Below are positions 8,835 through 16,970 of a DNA stretch of 39,022 nucleotides, in pieces. The notes beneath the pieces are model-generated. The model was not told where the DNA came from. It made no database searches and was given only the letters and a program-made list of their open reading frames with translations. Source of the DNA: Oscillospiraceae bacterium. GTDB lineage: Bacteria; Bacillota; Clostridia; Oscillospirales; Ruminococcaceae. The translations under genes and the position numbers were made by a program. Numbering within the stretch: the first letter of the stretch is position 1; the number at the start of each line of letters is the position of its first letter. Where the stretch lies: positions 1 through 39,022 of the forward strand of contig JAFUHM010000023.1 in assembly GCA_017468865.1 (NCBI GenBank). Direction: 5' to 3'.

Positions 8835-10115
8835 TTGGGACAGAATATGATACGCAAGCTGAGGGGCAGATTTATCGGCATCGCCACTACAGCTATATTC
8901 ATCATACTGATATTTGTCATATGCATGATAAACACCATGAATGCCGTGTCAAACTACATTGAGGTGTCGGATATGCTCACCTTCCTGTCGGAGCACGCAG
9001 GCATCATGCCAAAGCAGATACATGACAGGGAGAGCGGCTTTACCTTCCAGGTCACGGAGGAGACTCCCTATGAGATAAGGTATTTCTCCATGATAACCGA
9101 CATCAACGGGAATGTGGTGCAGGCTAATTTTGAACATATCGCCTCGGTGAATGAGTATGAGGCGGCAGACCTCGTGCGGATGGTGCTTTCACGGAACCGC
9201 CGCAAGGGGAACATCGTCAGCGACAACAGCCTGTACGCATACCTTACACGGACGCTCACGGATGAGGAAGCCGCAGCGACGGGCGGCAGCAGCGGCAACA
9301 GCCTTATCGTCTTCCTGGACTGCACGAGGAGGAATTATCAGCAGCTGATGCTGGTGCAGTTCTCGGTGTGGATGGGGATGGTCTCCCTGCTGGTCTTCTT
9401 CGTGATAGTGTCGCTGCTTTCCCGCAAGGCGATAGAGCCGACGATAAGGACATATGAGAAACAGCGTGAGTTTATCACGAATGCAGGTCATGAGCTGAAG
9501 ACTCCGCTGGCGGTCATCTCCGCAAATACGGAGGTCATTGAGATGACATCGGGGCAGACGGAGTGGACGCAGTCTACGCTGGCGCAGGTCAAGCGTCTGT
9601 CACTCCTGGTGAGCAGGCTCATCACCATCGCAAAACTGGATGAGATGGCGCCCGATGAGCTGGATGTGACGCAGGATATAGATCTGTCGGGCGTGCTGAA
9701 GGAACTGACGGCTACATTTGAGCCGATGGTAAGTCAGGCGGGGAAGACGATGAGCGCTGAGGTTGCGGAGGATGTCCATGTGAAGGGAGACGCAAATTCT
9801 GTGCGTGAGCTGTTCTCCATACTGCTTGACAATGCGGTGAAATACTGCGATGACGGAGGCAGCATATCCCTGAGGCTGGCGCTCAATCAGAGAAAGAAGA
9901 CGACGGTCACTGTCTCGAATGATTTCAGGGACGGTGAGAATGCGGATTACTCACGGTTCTTCGACAGGTTCTATCGGGGAGAGGAATCGCATAACAGCGA
10001 GAAGGCAGGGTTCGGCATAGGCCTGTCTATGGCGCAGAGCATCGTGAATATCCACAAGGGGAGCATATCCGCATCCTGGGCGGACGGACGGATAAGCTTC
10101 ACCGTAATACTTTGA
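8835..10115 (+). CDS. Membrane sensor histidine kinase
   Basis: A 426-residue kinase, the probable partner of the preceding regulator. The start is a TTG at 8835 with GGGGGTGA six bases upstream; ATG 8847 is an alternative without a good site. Two transmembrane segments (about 13-35 and 172-195) enclose a ~135-residue extracellular sensor region. No clear HAMP domain is visible. The H box NAGHELKTPLAV carries H219. The N box LLDNAVKY, an FDRFYRG motif and the G box GFGIGLSMAQSIV complete the ATPase domain. The ligand cannot be inferred. The last codon is 13 bases before the next start. Confidence 0.93.
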   Translation: MGQNMIRKLRGRFIGIATTAIFIILIFVICMINTMNAVSNYIEVSDMLTFLSEHAGIMPKQIHDRESGFTFQVTEETPYEIRYFSMITDINGNVVQANFEHIASVNEYEAADLVRMVLSRNRRKGNIVSDNSLYAYLTRTLTDEEAAATGGSSGNSLIVFLDCTRRNYQQLMLVQFSVWMGMVSLLVFFVIVSLLSRKAIEPTIRTYEKQREFITNAGHELKTPLAVISANTEVIEMTSGQTEWTQSTLAQVKRLSLLVSRLITIAKLDEMAPDELDVTQDIDLSGVLKELTATFEPMVSQAGKTMSAEVAEDVHVKGDANSVRELFSILLDNAVKYCDDGGSISLRLALNQRKKTTVTVSNDFRDGENADYSRFFDRFYRGEESHNSEKAGFGIGLSMAQSIVNIHKGSISASWADGRISFTVIL

Positions 10116-10128
10116 CATGAGGTGCGGT

Positions 10129-11097
10129 ATGAAGGCAGATGTATTTATATACGGACGTGGAAAGGACAGGCTGGAGGGATTTCAGACATTTGCAGGCCCT
10201 GACTACTTTACCGATGATATGCTTTCGGCTATGATGGGGTTCTACGGTATGCACGATGAGGGGGATATGAGCTCGGCGTATCCCGAACTGTTTACGGGGG
10301 ATGACCCGTGGGGGAGGACATATATCTTCATTGCGATGCCCGATCCCTACTGCTGTGCGCTCCTGCGGACGACAAGGGTGAAGGATGCACAGGGCGGCTG
10401 GCTCACCGAGGTCAGGGGAAAGGAGATATGGTCTTTGGAGGGGCTTTGCGCACCCTTTGAGGACAAGGAGGAATTCTTTGCACTGGCTCCCTCCCTTATC
10501 CTGTGGCTCGAAAGCGACAGGCGCTCCCTGTATGAGCGCTTCATGGCGGATGAGATAGGCGCATCGGCAGACATCCCCGACGGATACTTCGTTGATCCCT
10601 ATCGTGAGGGCACCTGTGATGCGGCATATGAGGTGATGGGGGATGAGTATGCGGCATGGAAACAGATGGTGAGCGAGATACGATTTGCAAACGGCATAGA
10701 TCATTTCCTGTTCGGAGCGATGGCGGAGGTGTTCGCACCTGCTTTGAGATCGGACTACAATATCACGGCTGTATACGGGAAAAGCACGAAGGTGACAGAT
10801 CTGCACGACCCCTTTGAGGACATACACCTTGTCACGGAGAAGACCCTGTCAGGAAGGCAGCGCAAGCGTGACCTTATCTTCACCGCAAGGGATATAAACA
10901 GCGGCGACCCGCATTACCGCTGGGAGATACACAGCTCGGAGGTTCTTGAGGATCCCCTTACCGCTCCCCTTACGCCCATTCCCGCAAGCGGCATAAATGT
11001 GTATGAGATGCTGGCGGAAGCCGATACGATAAAGCTCTTCACTGACAAGCTGGGCTGGAAGGAAGAAAGACCCTATTCTTTCACGGAGGAGATATAA
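10129..11097 (+). CDS. Unrecognised cytoplasmic protein, fourth gene of the operon
   Basis: The start is set at ATG 10129 because GAGGTG (10119-10124) precedes it; ATG 10117 has no such site. The 322-residue protein has no signal peptide or membrane segment and is acidic and rich in aromatic residues. No family was recognised. It is tightly packed between the histidine kinase and the next unknown gene, whose ATG shares one base with its stop. This argues for co-translation and a joint function linked to the two-component system or the alarmone synthetase. Confidence 0.7.
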   Translation: MKADVFIYGRGKDRLEGFQTFAGPDYFTDDMLSAMMGFYGMHDEGDMSSAYPELFTGDDPWGRTYIFIAMPDPYCCALLRTTRVKDAQGGWLTEVRGKEIWSLEGLCAPFEDKEEFFALAPSLILWLESDRRSLYERFMADEIGASADIPDGYFVDPYREGTCDAAYEVMGDEYAAWKQMVSEIRFANGIDHFLFGAMAEVFAPALRSDYNITAVYGKSTKVTDLHDPFEDIHLVTEKTLSGRQRKRDLIFTARDINSGDPHYRWEIHSSEVLEDPLTAPLTPIPASGINVYEMLAEADTIKLFTDKLGWKEERPYSFTEEI

Positions 11098-12161
11098 TGT
11101 TTGACGTGACATTCAGATCCCTGCATATACGATATCTCAGCGGCGTGACAGCATCGGCGGAATCTGCGGAAACATGGCGTCTGCTGTCTCCTGAAAGTCA
11201 GTCGGCGGTAAAGGATATCTACGATGCGGTGCGCAGTAAGTTTATCGAGTTCTCCCGATCGGATGAAAGGGATGTGCTGGTGGAGATACGCAGGAGCGTA
11301 TTCGGGCTGTGCCTGAAGGAAGGTTTCCTGCTGTTCAAGGCGGATGCGGATGCGTCACTGAGAGGGATAGTGTTCGACGGGTTTCTTATACCGCAGACGG
11401 AACTTCGCAGTGCGTGGCAGCTTGCACGGTGGCAGATACTGGTGATGGCTGCCGGAGGCTGGCAGACGGGAGGGAAGATCACTCTTACGGTGCCGCAGAT
11501 ACAGGCTGAGGCGGATGCCGCCCTTGAAAGGATAACGGAGTTTGACCTGCTCACTCACAGACGGGATACCTTCCTCGAACAGCTTCAGGAAGTGGGAAAG
11601 GATATGATAGAGTCGGCTATGCCCTTTACCTTCACTACTGCGGCGGATGACATACGCAGCAGCATCGGGCTTGACCTGACAACAGGATACCGCAGGGCGG
11701 AGATAAGGTCTACGGGAACCGGGGAGATACCCATCGCCGTGATAGACGTGGAGACCCTTTCGGCAAAACATATGGCACGGTGCGGATTTGACGACATAAG
11801 GCTCGACAGCATGGCGGAGGAGGAGTACTTCGGTATGCTTCTGGCTCAGTCGGAGAAGGTGTACAGGAAGGATGCGCTCAGGCGGATAAGGGAGGATATC
11901 GCTCAGGCAAGAAAGGAAGGCGGCTATCCTGCTTACTGGTGCTACATCTTCACAAAGGGTGAGGTCAGCTTCGCAAGGCGGATAGAGCCTGAGGATGCAC
12001 CTTCCTTCTATGCGGACGGGACTGTGCCGTACAGCGTGCTTTACAGCTGCTTTATCTCGGCAAAGGCGGAGGCTAACGACTACTTTGCGAAGCTGGACAT
12101 GATGCCTGCGGAGAATGCGGGGCTGTTCGGATTTCTCTTCGGGAAGAAGAAAAGCGAATGA
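11097..12161 (+). CDS. Unrecognised cytoplasmic protein, last gene of the operon
   Basis: This 354-residue protein starts at an ATG overlapping the stop of the previous gene by one base (TAATG). No signal peptide or clear membrane segment is seen. It is mostly helical by composition and ends in the short glycine-phenylalanine and lysine tail GLFGFLFGKKK. No family recognised. Its size and tight coupling suggest it forms a pair with the preceding protein. A terminator follows at 12168-12190. Confidence 0.7.
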   Translation: MFDVTFRSLHIRYLSGVTASAESAETWRLLSPESQSAVKDIYDAVRSKFIEFSRSDERDVLVEIRRSVFGLCLKEGFLLFKADADASLRGIVFDGFLIPQTELRSAWQLARWQILVMAAGGWQTGGKITLTVPQIQAEADAALERITEFDLLTHRRDTFLEQLQEVGKDMIESAMPFTFTTAADDIRSSIGLDLTTGYRRAEIRSTGTGEIPIAVIDVETLSAKHMARCGFDDIRLDSMAEEEYFGMLLAQSEKVYRKDALRRIREDIAQARKEGGYPAYWCYIFTKGEVSFARRIEPEDAPSFYADGTVPYSVLYSCFISAKAEANDYFAKLDMMPAENAGLFGFLFGKKKSE

Positions 12162-12167
12162 AACGAA

Positions 12168-12190
12168 AAAGGCAGCGCAGAGCTGCCTTT
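12168..12190. terminator. Bidirectional terminator between convergent genes
   Basis: AAAGGCAGC (12168-12176) pairs with GCTGCCTTT (12182-12190) over 5 bases. The minus strand continues with TTTTTCGTTTC, the plus strand with TTTGG. It serves the five-gene operon on one side and the hypothetical gene on the other. Confidence 0.8.
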
Positions 12191-12223
12191 GGTATATGCC
12201 TTTGATGACGGTAAAGCCTGCGA

Positions 12224-12781
12224 TCAGAGGTCGCTGTCTGCGATGAGCTGCTTTACTTCCTTGTTGTCGAGAAGCCCCATATCGAAAAGGACGTTGTACT
12301 GGCGTGACGTTATCTTCCCGGAGAAGGAATATACGAATTGTCCGTGCTGACGGCGCACACCGTCCCATGAATCTATTATCTTCAGCCAGCCTGCACGGCC
12401 GAGGGTGCGCTCGGGATATTTGGCATCGGGATAGAACTTGCGTGCGATCTGCTCCGCCGCCTTGGTGTGCCCTGTGAAGTCGCATGAATAGGTGTCTCCG
12501 TCGGGAGACATCCACCCCAGCTTGAAATTTGGGTCGTTTTTGAAATACAGCATCTCCAGGGGGAGAGGTATCTCCTTGTCGGATTCGATGACTTCCACGA
12601 AGCCGTAGTCGTTCGGTGTGAACCTGAAAAAGCTGTTGTCCCTGTCAAGTACAACAGGGAGCTGTTCGGGATCGACTCTGCCTGCATATCCGTTCTCTTC
12701 GAGCGCCTGTTCGGTATCGCAGTAGATGAAGTAGTTGTAGCCCGTCTCTGTCTTGTAGATGGCGTACTTTTTCATACTCAC
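12224..12781 (-). CDS. Hypothetical soluble protein, 185 residues
   Basis: The start is a GTG at 12781, eight bases after GGAG; the in-frame ATG two codons on is also possible but spaced less well. The protein has no signal or membrane segment and is rich in Tyr, Phe and Asp. No known domain was recognised. A good promoter (12833-12861) and a terminator on each side show a single-gene transcription unit. Confidence 0.65.
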   Translation of the reverse strand: MSMKKYAIYKTETGYNYFIYCDTEQALEENGYAGRVDPEQLPVVLDRDNSFFRFTPNDYGFVEVIESDKEIPLPLEMLYFKNDPNFKLGWMSPDGDTYSCDFTGHTKAAEQIARKFYPDAKYPERTLGRAGWLKIIDSWDGVRRQHGQFVYSFSGKITSRQYNVLFDMGLLDNKEVKQLIADSDL

Positions 12782-12832
12782 ACAGGTCGCTCCTTTTCAA
12801 GAATATGCGGCGGAAAACACTCCGACATTTTT

Positions 12833-12861
12833 ATTTTATCATTGCATTAATGAAATGTCAA
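12833..12861 (-). promoter_or_regulatory. Promoter of the 185-residue hypothetical gene
   Basis: On the minus strand TTGACA (12856-12861), 17-base spacer, TAAAAT (12833-12838). Confidence 0.8.
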
Positions 12862-12877
12862 TACTTTTTTGATAAAA

Positions 12878-12904
12878 AAATATCGGACATAGCGTCCGAT
12901 ATTT
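12878..12904 (-). terminator. Terminator of secG
   Basis: AAATATCGGAC (12878-12888) pairs perfectly with GTCCGATATTT (12894-12904), followed on the minus strand by a run of T. It lies 21 bases past the secG stop. Confidence 0.85.
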
Positions 12905-12925
12905 CCGATACTCTGTAAAACTCTA

Positions 12926-13180
12926 TCAGTGCTTGATAACAGCAATGATGTTCACCGCAACCACTACTACGAAGAAGATGGTAGCTACGACCTTGGTAAG
13001 GCGCTCGAGAGCACGCTCTCTTGTGTTGGCTGCGTTCTTCTCATAGAAGCTGGAATTGTTGGAACCGCCGATGGCACTGGTCATGCCCTGCTGCTTCTGG
13101 CTCTGCATGAGGGTGATAACTATAAGGAAAATACTGCACAGTACCAGTACGATACCGCTGACTATTTGTAAAGCCGACAT
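12926..13180 (-). CDS. secG: Preprotein translocase subunit SecG
   Basis: SecG assists SecYE in protein export through the cytoplasmic membrane. The start is ATG 13180 with AAGGAA just upstream, giving 84 residues, normal for Gram-positive SecG. Two transmembrane segments (about 4-24 and 61-81) flank the conserved loop with QSQKQQGMTSAIGG. It stands alone with its own promoter and terminator. Confidence 0.93.
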   Translation of the reverse strand: MSALQIVSGIVLVLCSIFLIVITLMQSQKQQGMTSAIGGSNNSSFYEKNAANTRERALERLTKVVATIFFVVVVAVNIIAVIKH

Positions 13181-13215
13181 ATTATCGTTCCTTTCATCAA
13201 ACAAATACAGATTAT

Positions 13216-13244
13216 ATTATACATTATCGTGAAGCAAAATACAA
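13216..13244 (-). promoter_or_regulatory. Promoter of secG
   Basis: On the minus strand TTGTAT (13239-13244), 17-base spacer, TATAAT (13216-13221). Confidence 0.7.
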
Positions 13245-13278
13245 GTGAAATCCGCTTATATTCACAGAAAATTTACAT

Positions 13279-13710
13279 TTATTCCAGCATGACCGTAAAC
13301 GGACCATCGTTGCACAGGGTGACTTTCATATCTGCACCGAATATCCCTTTCTGTGTGGGTGCGTATTTGTCAAGTTCCGTACAGAAAAAGCCGTAGAGCT
13401 GCTCGGCACGCCCCGGCTCCATGGCCTGTGTGAATGATGGTCTGTGTCCCTTGCGGCAGTCGGCATAGAGGGTGAACTGAGACACGCAGAGTATGCTGCC
13501 GGATATATCTTCCAGTGACAGGTTTATCTTGTCGTTCTCATCGGAAAACACCCGCAGAAGCCCTATCTTCTTTGCCAGGCGGATGCAGTCCTCCTCTGTA
13601 TCCTCATGGGTAAAGCCGACAAGCACCAGATAACCTCTGCCTATCTGTGCGATCATCTCGCCGTCTACTTCTACCGATGCGCTGCTCACACGCTGCACAA
13701 GTGCTCTCAT
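13279..13710 (-). CDS. dtd: D-aminoacyl-tRNA deacylase
   Basis: This enzyme frees tRNA from wrongly attached D-amino acids (and glycine on tRNA-Ala). The 143 residues match the family length. The N-terminus MRALVQRVSSASVEVDG and the core SQFTLYADCRKGHRPSF are diagnostic. The C-terminal Gly-Pro motif reads NDGPFT where most members have NxGPVT, a small deviation next to the active site. GGAGGAAAT precedes the ATG. The start overlaps the stop of the phosphatase gene by four bases (ATGA), so the two are translationally coupled. Confidence 0.95.
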   Translation of the reverse strand: MRALVQRVSSASVEVDGEMIAQIGRGYLVLVGFTHEDTEEDCIRLAKKIGLLRVFSDENDKINLSLEDISGSILCVSQFTLYADCRKGHRPSFTQAMEPGRAEQLYGFFCTELDKYAPTQKGIFGADMKVTLCNDGPFTVMLE

Positions 13711-14186
13711 ATTTCCTCCTTGTTTTCCCGAAGGGACTGCTTTTCAAGATATGCGATAAGTCCTCTGCATCCGTATGCGATGTCGTTATATGCCGTGTCG
13801 AAATCTCCCGAATACCACGGGTCGGCGATGTCTCCCGGCCTGTCTGTAAAGCTGAGCAGAAGGTGTATCTTATTATGCGGGTCATGAGGGATGATGCGTC
13901 TGAGGTTTCTTATATTATACTGTTCCATGCAGATGATGAGGTCGTATATATCGTAGTCCTCGGGAGTTATCTGCCGTGCGTGATGCCGTGTGTAGGGGAT
14001 GTGTTCCTTGTCGAGCTTGCGCTTGGCAGGGGGATAGATATCGTTTCCTGTCTCCTCACGGGAGGTGGCGGCGGATGCAGCCTGTATCCTGTCGGAAAGC
14101 CCGAGCTTGCAGAGCATATCCTTCATTATGAATTCGCTCATTGCCGAACGGCAGATGTTGCCGTGGCAGACGAAAAGTATCTTCAT
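13707..14186 (-). CDS. Low-molecular-weight protein tyrosine phosphatase
   Basis: A 159-residue cytoplasmic phosphatase. The P-loop CHGNICRS at the N-terminus supplies nucleophile C7 and R13, and the acid loop appears as ADPWY near residue 120. The start is ATG 14186 with AGGAGGA five bases upstream; a longer frame to 14252 has no ribosome site. Members act on phosphotyrosine or phosphoarginine proteins or on polysaccharide kinases; which applies here is open. It lies upstream of, and overlaps, dtd. Confidence 0.92.
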   Translation of the reverse strand: MKILFVCHGNICRSAMSEFIMKDMLCKLGLSDRIQAASAATSREETGNDIYPPAKRKLDKEHIPYTRHHARQITPEDYDIYDLIICMEQYNIRNLRRIIPHDPHNKIHLLLSFTDRPGDIADPWYSGDFDTAYNDIAYGCRGLIAYLEKQSLRENKEEI

Positions 14187-14245
14187 CGGAGTCCTCCTGT
14201 TCTGCGTTGTGTGTATCCGATTTTTGCCAAGATGGGGAAAATGTG

Positions 14246-14274
14246 TTGACACGGGCGCTGTGCCGTGGTATAAT
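14246..14274 (+). promoter_or_regulatory. Consensus promoter of the esterase gene
   Basis: TTGACA (14246-14251), 17-base spacer, TATAAT (14269-14274), followed by CAAGACAGCGATG, identical at 12 of 13 positions to the block after the alarmone synthetase promoter. Confidence 0.9.
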
Positions 14275-14286
14275 CAAGACAGCGAT

Positions 14287-14335
14287 GTGACCCGCCGCCA
14301 AGGCGGTTCACGCCGCTGCTTTACTGAAAGCAGCG
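14287..14335 (+). other. Two-hairpin 5' leader of the esterase gene
   Basis: Hairpin A pairs 14287-14296 with 14302-14311 (9 of 10 pairs). Hairpin B pairs 14314-14322 with 14327-14335 (perfect, ACTG loop). The start codon lies 42 bases further on. No T tract follows, so this is a structured leader of about 100 bases with unknown role. Confidence 0.5.
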
Positions 14336-14376
14336 ATCCGGATAAACCGATATGTGATCTGATCTGGGGTGAGTGG

Positions 14377-15405
14377 ATGGCTTCAAGAGCAAAATGTGCG
14401 GCGCTTGCCGCCCTTATGGCACTGCTTGCTGCGTGTGCGGCGGATAGTACGGCTGGCGTGACGTCAGTGCAGACGAGTGCGGATGTAAGTGAAGAGAGCA
14501 CCTTGGCAGAGACGGATGCAGTGACAGAGACAGAGGAAACAACAACCGAAACGATAGAGGAAAAAGAGGAGTATGATATGACAAAGTATCAGGATATGAT
14601 AACAGAGCTTCCCCCCGAGGGATACGATGAGGAAAGAGAGGGAGTGACCTATCCGAAGTTTGAAGGGTATGTCTACTACTCCAATACTGCGCAGCGTGAT
14701 ACGATAGTCAATGTACTGCTCCCTGCGGACTATTCCGAGGATAAGGAGTATCCCGTGCTGTATATCCTTCACGGATTCTATGACAATCAGGACTGGATGA
14801 CAAGGGATAATGTTGCTCTGAGCCGTATACTGACAAATCTTCAGGAGGACGGAGAGGCTGAGGACATGATCGTGGTGCTGCCCTACATCTTCTGCAGCAA
14901 GGATCTTCCGTACTGCACCGGAATGGATCTTGAAAACTGTCTGGCATACGATAATTTTATCAATGACCTGACTACCGATCTCATGCCGTTTATCAATGAG
15001 AACTTCTCCGTATCGAAAGACAGGGCAAAGACGGCTATCACCGGATTTTCCATGGGAGGAAGAGAATCACTGTTCATCGGATTTTCTCATCCTGAGCTGT
15101 TCGGGTACATCGGTGCGGCGTGTCCTGCTCCCGGACTGGTGAAGATAGAGGGCTCTCCCATGCACCCCGGTCAGATGGAAAGCTCACAGATGAAGTTCGG
15201 GGAGGATAAGCCCTATATCCTGCTCATCAGTTCATCAAAGGCGGACACAGTGGTATCATTTGCGCCTGACAGCTACCGCACCATCCTTGACGAGAACGGG
15301 GAGCAGTATCTGTCCCATGTGATGACTTCCACAGGGCATGACCCTTCGAGCGTGAAGCCGCATTTGTATAATTATCTGAGGCTGCTGTTCAGGGAAGAGG
15401 ACTGA
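14377..15405 (+). CDS. Lipoprotein esterase of the esterase D / CE1 type
   Basis: A 342-residue surface esterase, probably removing acetyl or feruloyl groups from plant polysaccharide or short esters. The start is ATG 14377 with GGGGTGAG upstream. The lipobox LLAAC sets the lipid-anchored C20, followed by a Thr/Glu-rich linker to about residue 68. The alpha/beta-hydrolase domain shows VLYILHGFYDNQDW, the nucleophile elbow GFSMGG with S225, and a late His (H321, in STGHDP). The middle Asp was not fixed. A consensus promoter with a structured leader precedes it and a terminator follows. The substrate is inferred only from the family. Confidence 0.85.
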   Translation: MASRAKCAALAALMALLAACAADSTAGVTSVQTSADVSEESTLAETDAVTETEETTTETIEEKEEYDMTKYQDMITELPPEGYDEEREGVTYPKFEGYVYYSNTAQRDTIVNVLLPADYSEDKEYPVLYILHGFYDNQDWMTRDNVALSRILTNLQEDGEAEDMIVVLPYIFCSKDLPYCTGMDLENCLAYDNFINDLTTDLMPFINENFSVSKDRAKTAITGFSMGGRESLFIGFSHPELFGYIGAACPAPGLVKIEGSPMHPGQMESSQMKFGEDKPYILLISSSKADTVVSFAPDSYRTILDENGEQYLSHVMTSTGHDPSSVKPHLYNYLRLLFREED

Positions 15406-15439
15406 TCTTTCTGCCTGTTCTCTCACGGACAAAGCAAGT

Positions 15440-15484
15440 GTACCGCCTGTCGGGTGTTTATTCGGTGAGGCGGTACGCTTTTTA
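15440..15484 (+). terminator. Terminator of the esterase gene
   Basis: GTACCGCCT (15440-15448) pairs with AGGCGGTAC (15468-15476) and is followed by GCTTTTTAT. Confidence 0.8.
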
Positions 15485-15492
15485 TACAGCGG

Positions 15493-16758
15493 TCATTTGC
15501 GGATGTACATGGTCTCCGTACCGTCAGGACGGGATACCGCCATCATGCAGGTGATACCCTCGGTGGTTCGGGCAAAGTATATCTGCTCTGTATCTTCCGA
15601 GCCGACTGTTTCATATCGGGGGGCTTCAGGGTCGCCGTTGTAGACAAGGTCACCTTCGGTGGTGTTCCCGAAAGAGTCGGTGTAGACATACTGACCTCTG
15701 TTTTCGTAGAACTCGATCTTGTTTCCGTGAATGAGGTCGTACCATGTGCCTTCCTTGGTGCCCTCTTCGGGGGATATGATGTGATCTGCTTCGCCGAGAC
15801 CGCCCTCTGCGGCGATCTGTTCAAGGGTGCGCAGGCTGTCGGGGGCTTCGGAGAGGGTGCCTAATGATACGCATGGGAGAGAGACGGCATTCTCACCGAA
15901 CCTTTCCATCATATAGACAAAGTCGCTTTCGGTCAGGTCGGTGAGCTCCGATGTATCGGGATCACATTCATCTGTGTCGTTTCGGTAGATGCCGATGTTG
16001 TTTATATCACCGTCCTTCGGCTGGGTGAACCAGAAATCGTTCCATTCAAGAGCTGCTGCGTCGGTGCTTATGTGTGCGTTTCCCATGGCAGTGTAGGCGG
16101 CTCCGCTTGAGCCTATATAGAAGAAGGTGCCGCTTCCCGTGTAGGTGTATGAGCTGCGTGCAAATCCTTCAAACGCACGGACTATGGAGCCGTCACTGCC
16201 GCAGGTGTAGCAGGCGTATACGGTGCTGTATTCTTCATCGGGCATCGTCATGATAAGAAGTTCGGGAGTGCCGTCGCCGCTTATGTCGGTCAGGACGAAG
16301 CCGATGCCGTCAAGGAGCATACTTTTCTCCTCATACATTATCCGCTCGATGATGCCTTCGGGGATGTACCTGTATTCGGCATCAAAGTCATATCCGTCCT
16401 GTACGGCACCCAGCACCTCGGAGATGACAGGGGCGTAAAGGGAAGCGGCATCATTCTCTTCGGGAAGCTGTTCGGTGAAGGCGGTCTCTGACGATGCTGT
16501 CTCTGCTGAGGCTGTGTCATCGGGTGCGGTGTCGGTCATGGAGACGGCGGCATCATCGGATGTCTGTGAAGCGGAGGTATCCTCCGCAGCGGTCTCAGAT
16601 GTGGTCTCCGCTGTGCTTTCGGCGGCGGTGATAACAGTGCTGTCGGTCATGGCCGTGCTTTCGGCAGGGACGGTGCGGTCGGCGGTGGATGCCTCGCATC
16701 CTGCGAGAGAGAGCATCACGGCGGCGAGGATGGCGGTGCTTTTTACAGATCTGTTCAT
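15493..16758 (-). CDS. Lipoprotein of unknown function with Thr/Ser/Ala-rich linker
   Basis: A 421-residue surface lipoprotein: the lipobox LAGC gives C21, then about 80 residues of Thr, Ser, Ala and Glu/Asp form a flexible spacer. The globular part (about 105-421) contains LTDISGDGTPELLI, similar to the calcium-binding acidic loops of FG-GAP/VCBS-like repeats. The C-terminal ~100 residues are beta-rich, with GTWYDLIHGNKIEFYENRG-like strands. No enzyme motif was recognised. GAAAGG precedes the ATG, and a promoter is seen at 16821-16849. It is convergent with the esterase gene. Confidence 0.8.
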   Translation of the reverse strand: MNRSVKSTAILAAVMLSLAGCEASTADRTVPAESTAMTDSTVITAAESTAETTSETAAEDTSASQTSDDAAVSMTDTAPDDTASAETASSETAFTEQLPEENDAASLYAPVISEVLGAVQDGYDFDAEYRYIPEGIIERIMYEEKSMLLDGIGFVLTDISGDGTPELLIMTMPDEEYSTVYACYTCGSDGSIVRAFEGFARSSYTYTGSGTFFYIGSSGAAYTAMGNAHISTDAAALEWNDFWFTQPKDGDINNIGIYRNDTDECDPDTSELTDLTESDFVYMMERFGENAVSLPCVSLGTLSEAPDSLRTLEQIAAEGGLGEADHIISPEEGTKEGTWYDLIHGNKIEFYENRGQYVYTDSFGNTTEGDLVYNGDPEAPRYETVGSEDTEQIYFARTTEGITCMMAVSRPDGTETMYIRK

Positions 16759-16820
16759 GGTACTGCCTTTCTTTTATTCACGGGTATGGGGACATCTGTG
16801 TATGTTGTCTGCATATATCC

Positions 16821-16849
16821 ATTATACTACATTTCGGCGGTTTTGTCAT
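16821..16849 (-). promoter_or_regulatory. Promoter of the unknown lipoprotein gene
   Basis: On the minus strand ATGACA (16844-16849), 17-base spacer, TATAAT (16821-16826). Confidence 0.65.
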
Positions 16850-16970
16850 CCCCGAACGGTTGGGTTTTATGACGAATTCTTGCCGCCTGCGGCTGATGCC
16901 TTTGGCATAATTATCAAAAACCTATCGGAGCATCTGCAAGATCATCCGTACATTACACGAAGGAAAAGAT

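Noticed and set aside
8177..8938. 253-codon minus-strand frame
   Set aside because: Antisense to the response regulator gene, no ribosome site or motif.
11355..12515. 386-codon minus-strand frame
   Set aside because: It is antisense to the operon's last gene and crosses a clear terminator; Arg/His/Pro-rich composition typical of a shadow.
14065..14376. N-terminal extension of the esterase by 104 codons
   Set aside because: It runs over the divergent phosphatase gene and the promoter; the lipoprotein signal starts at 14377 with a good ribosome site.
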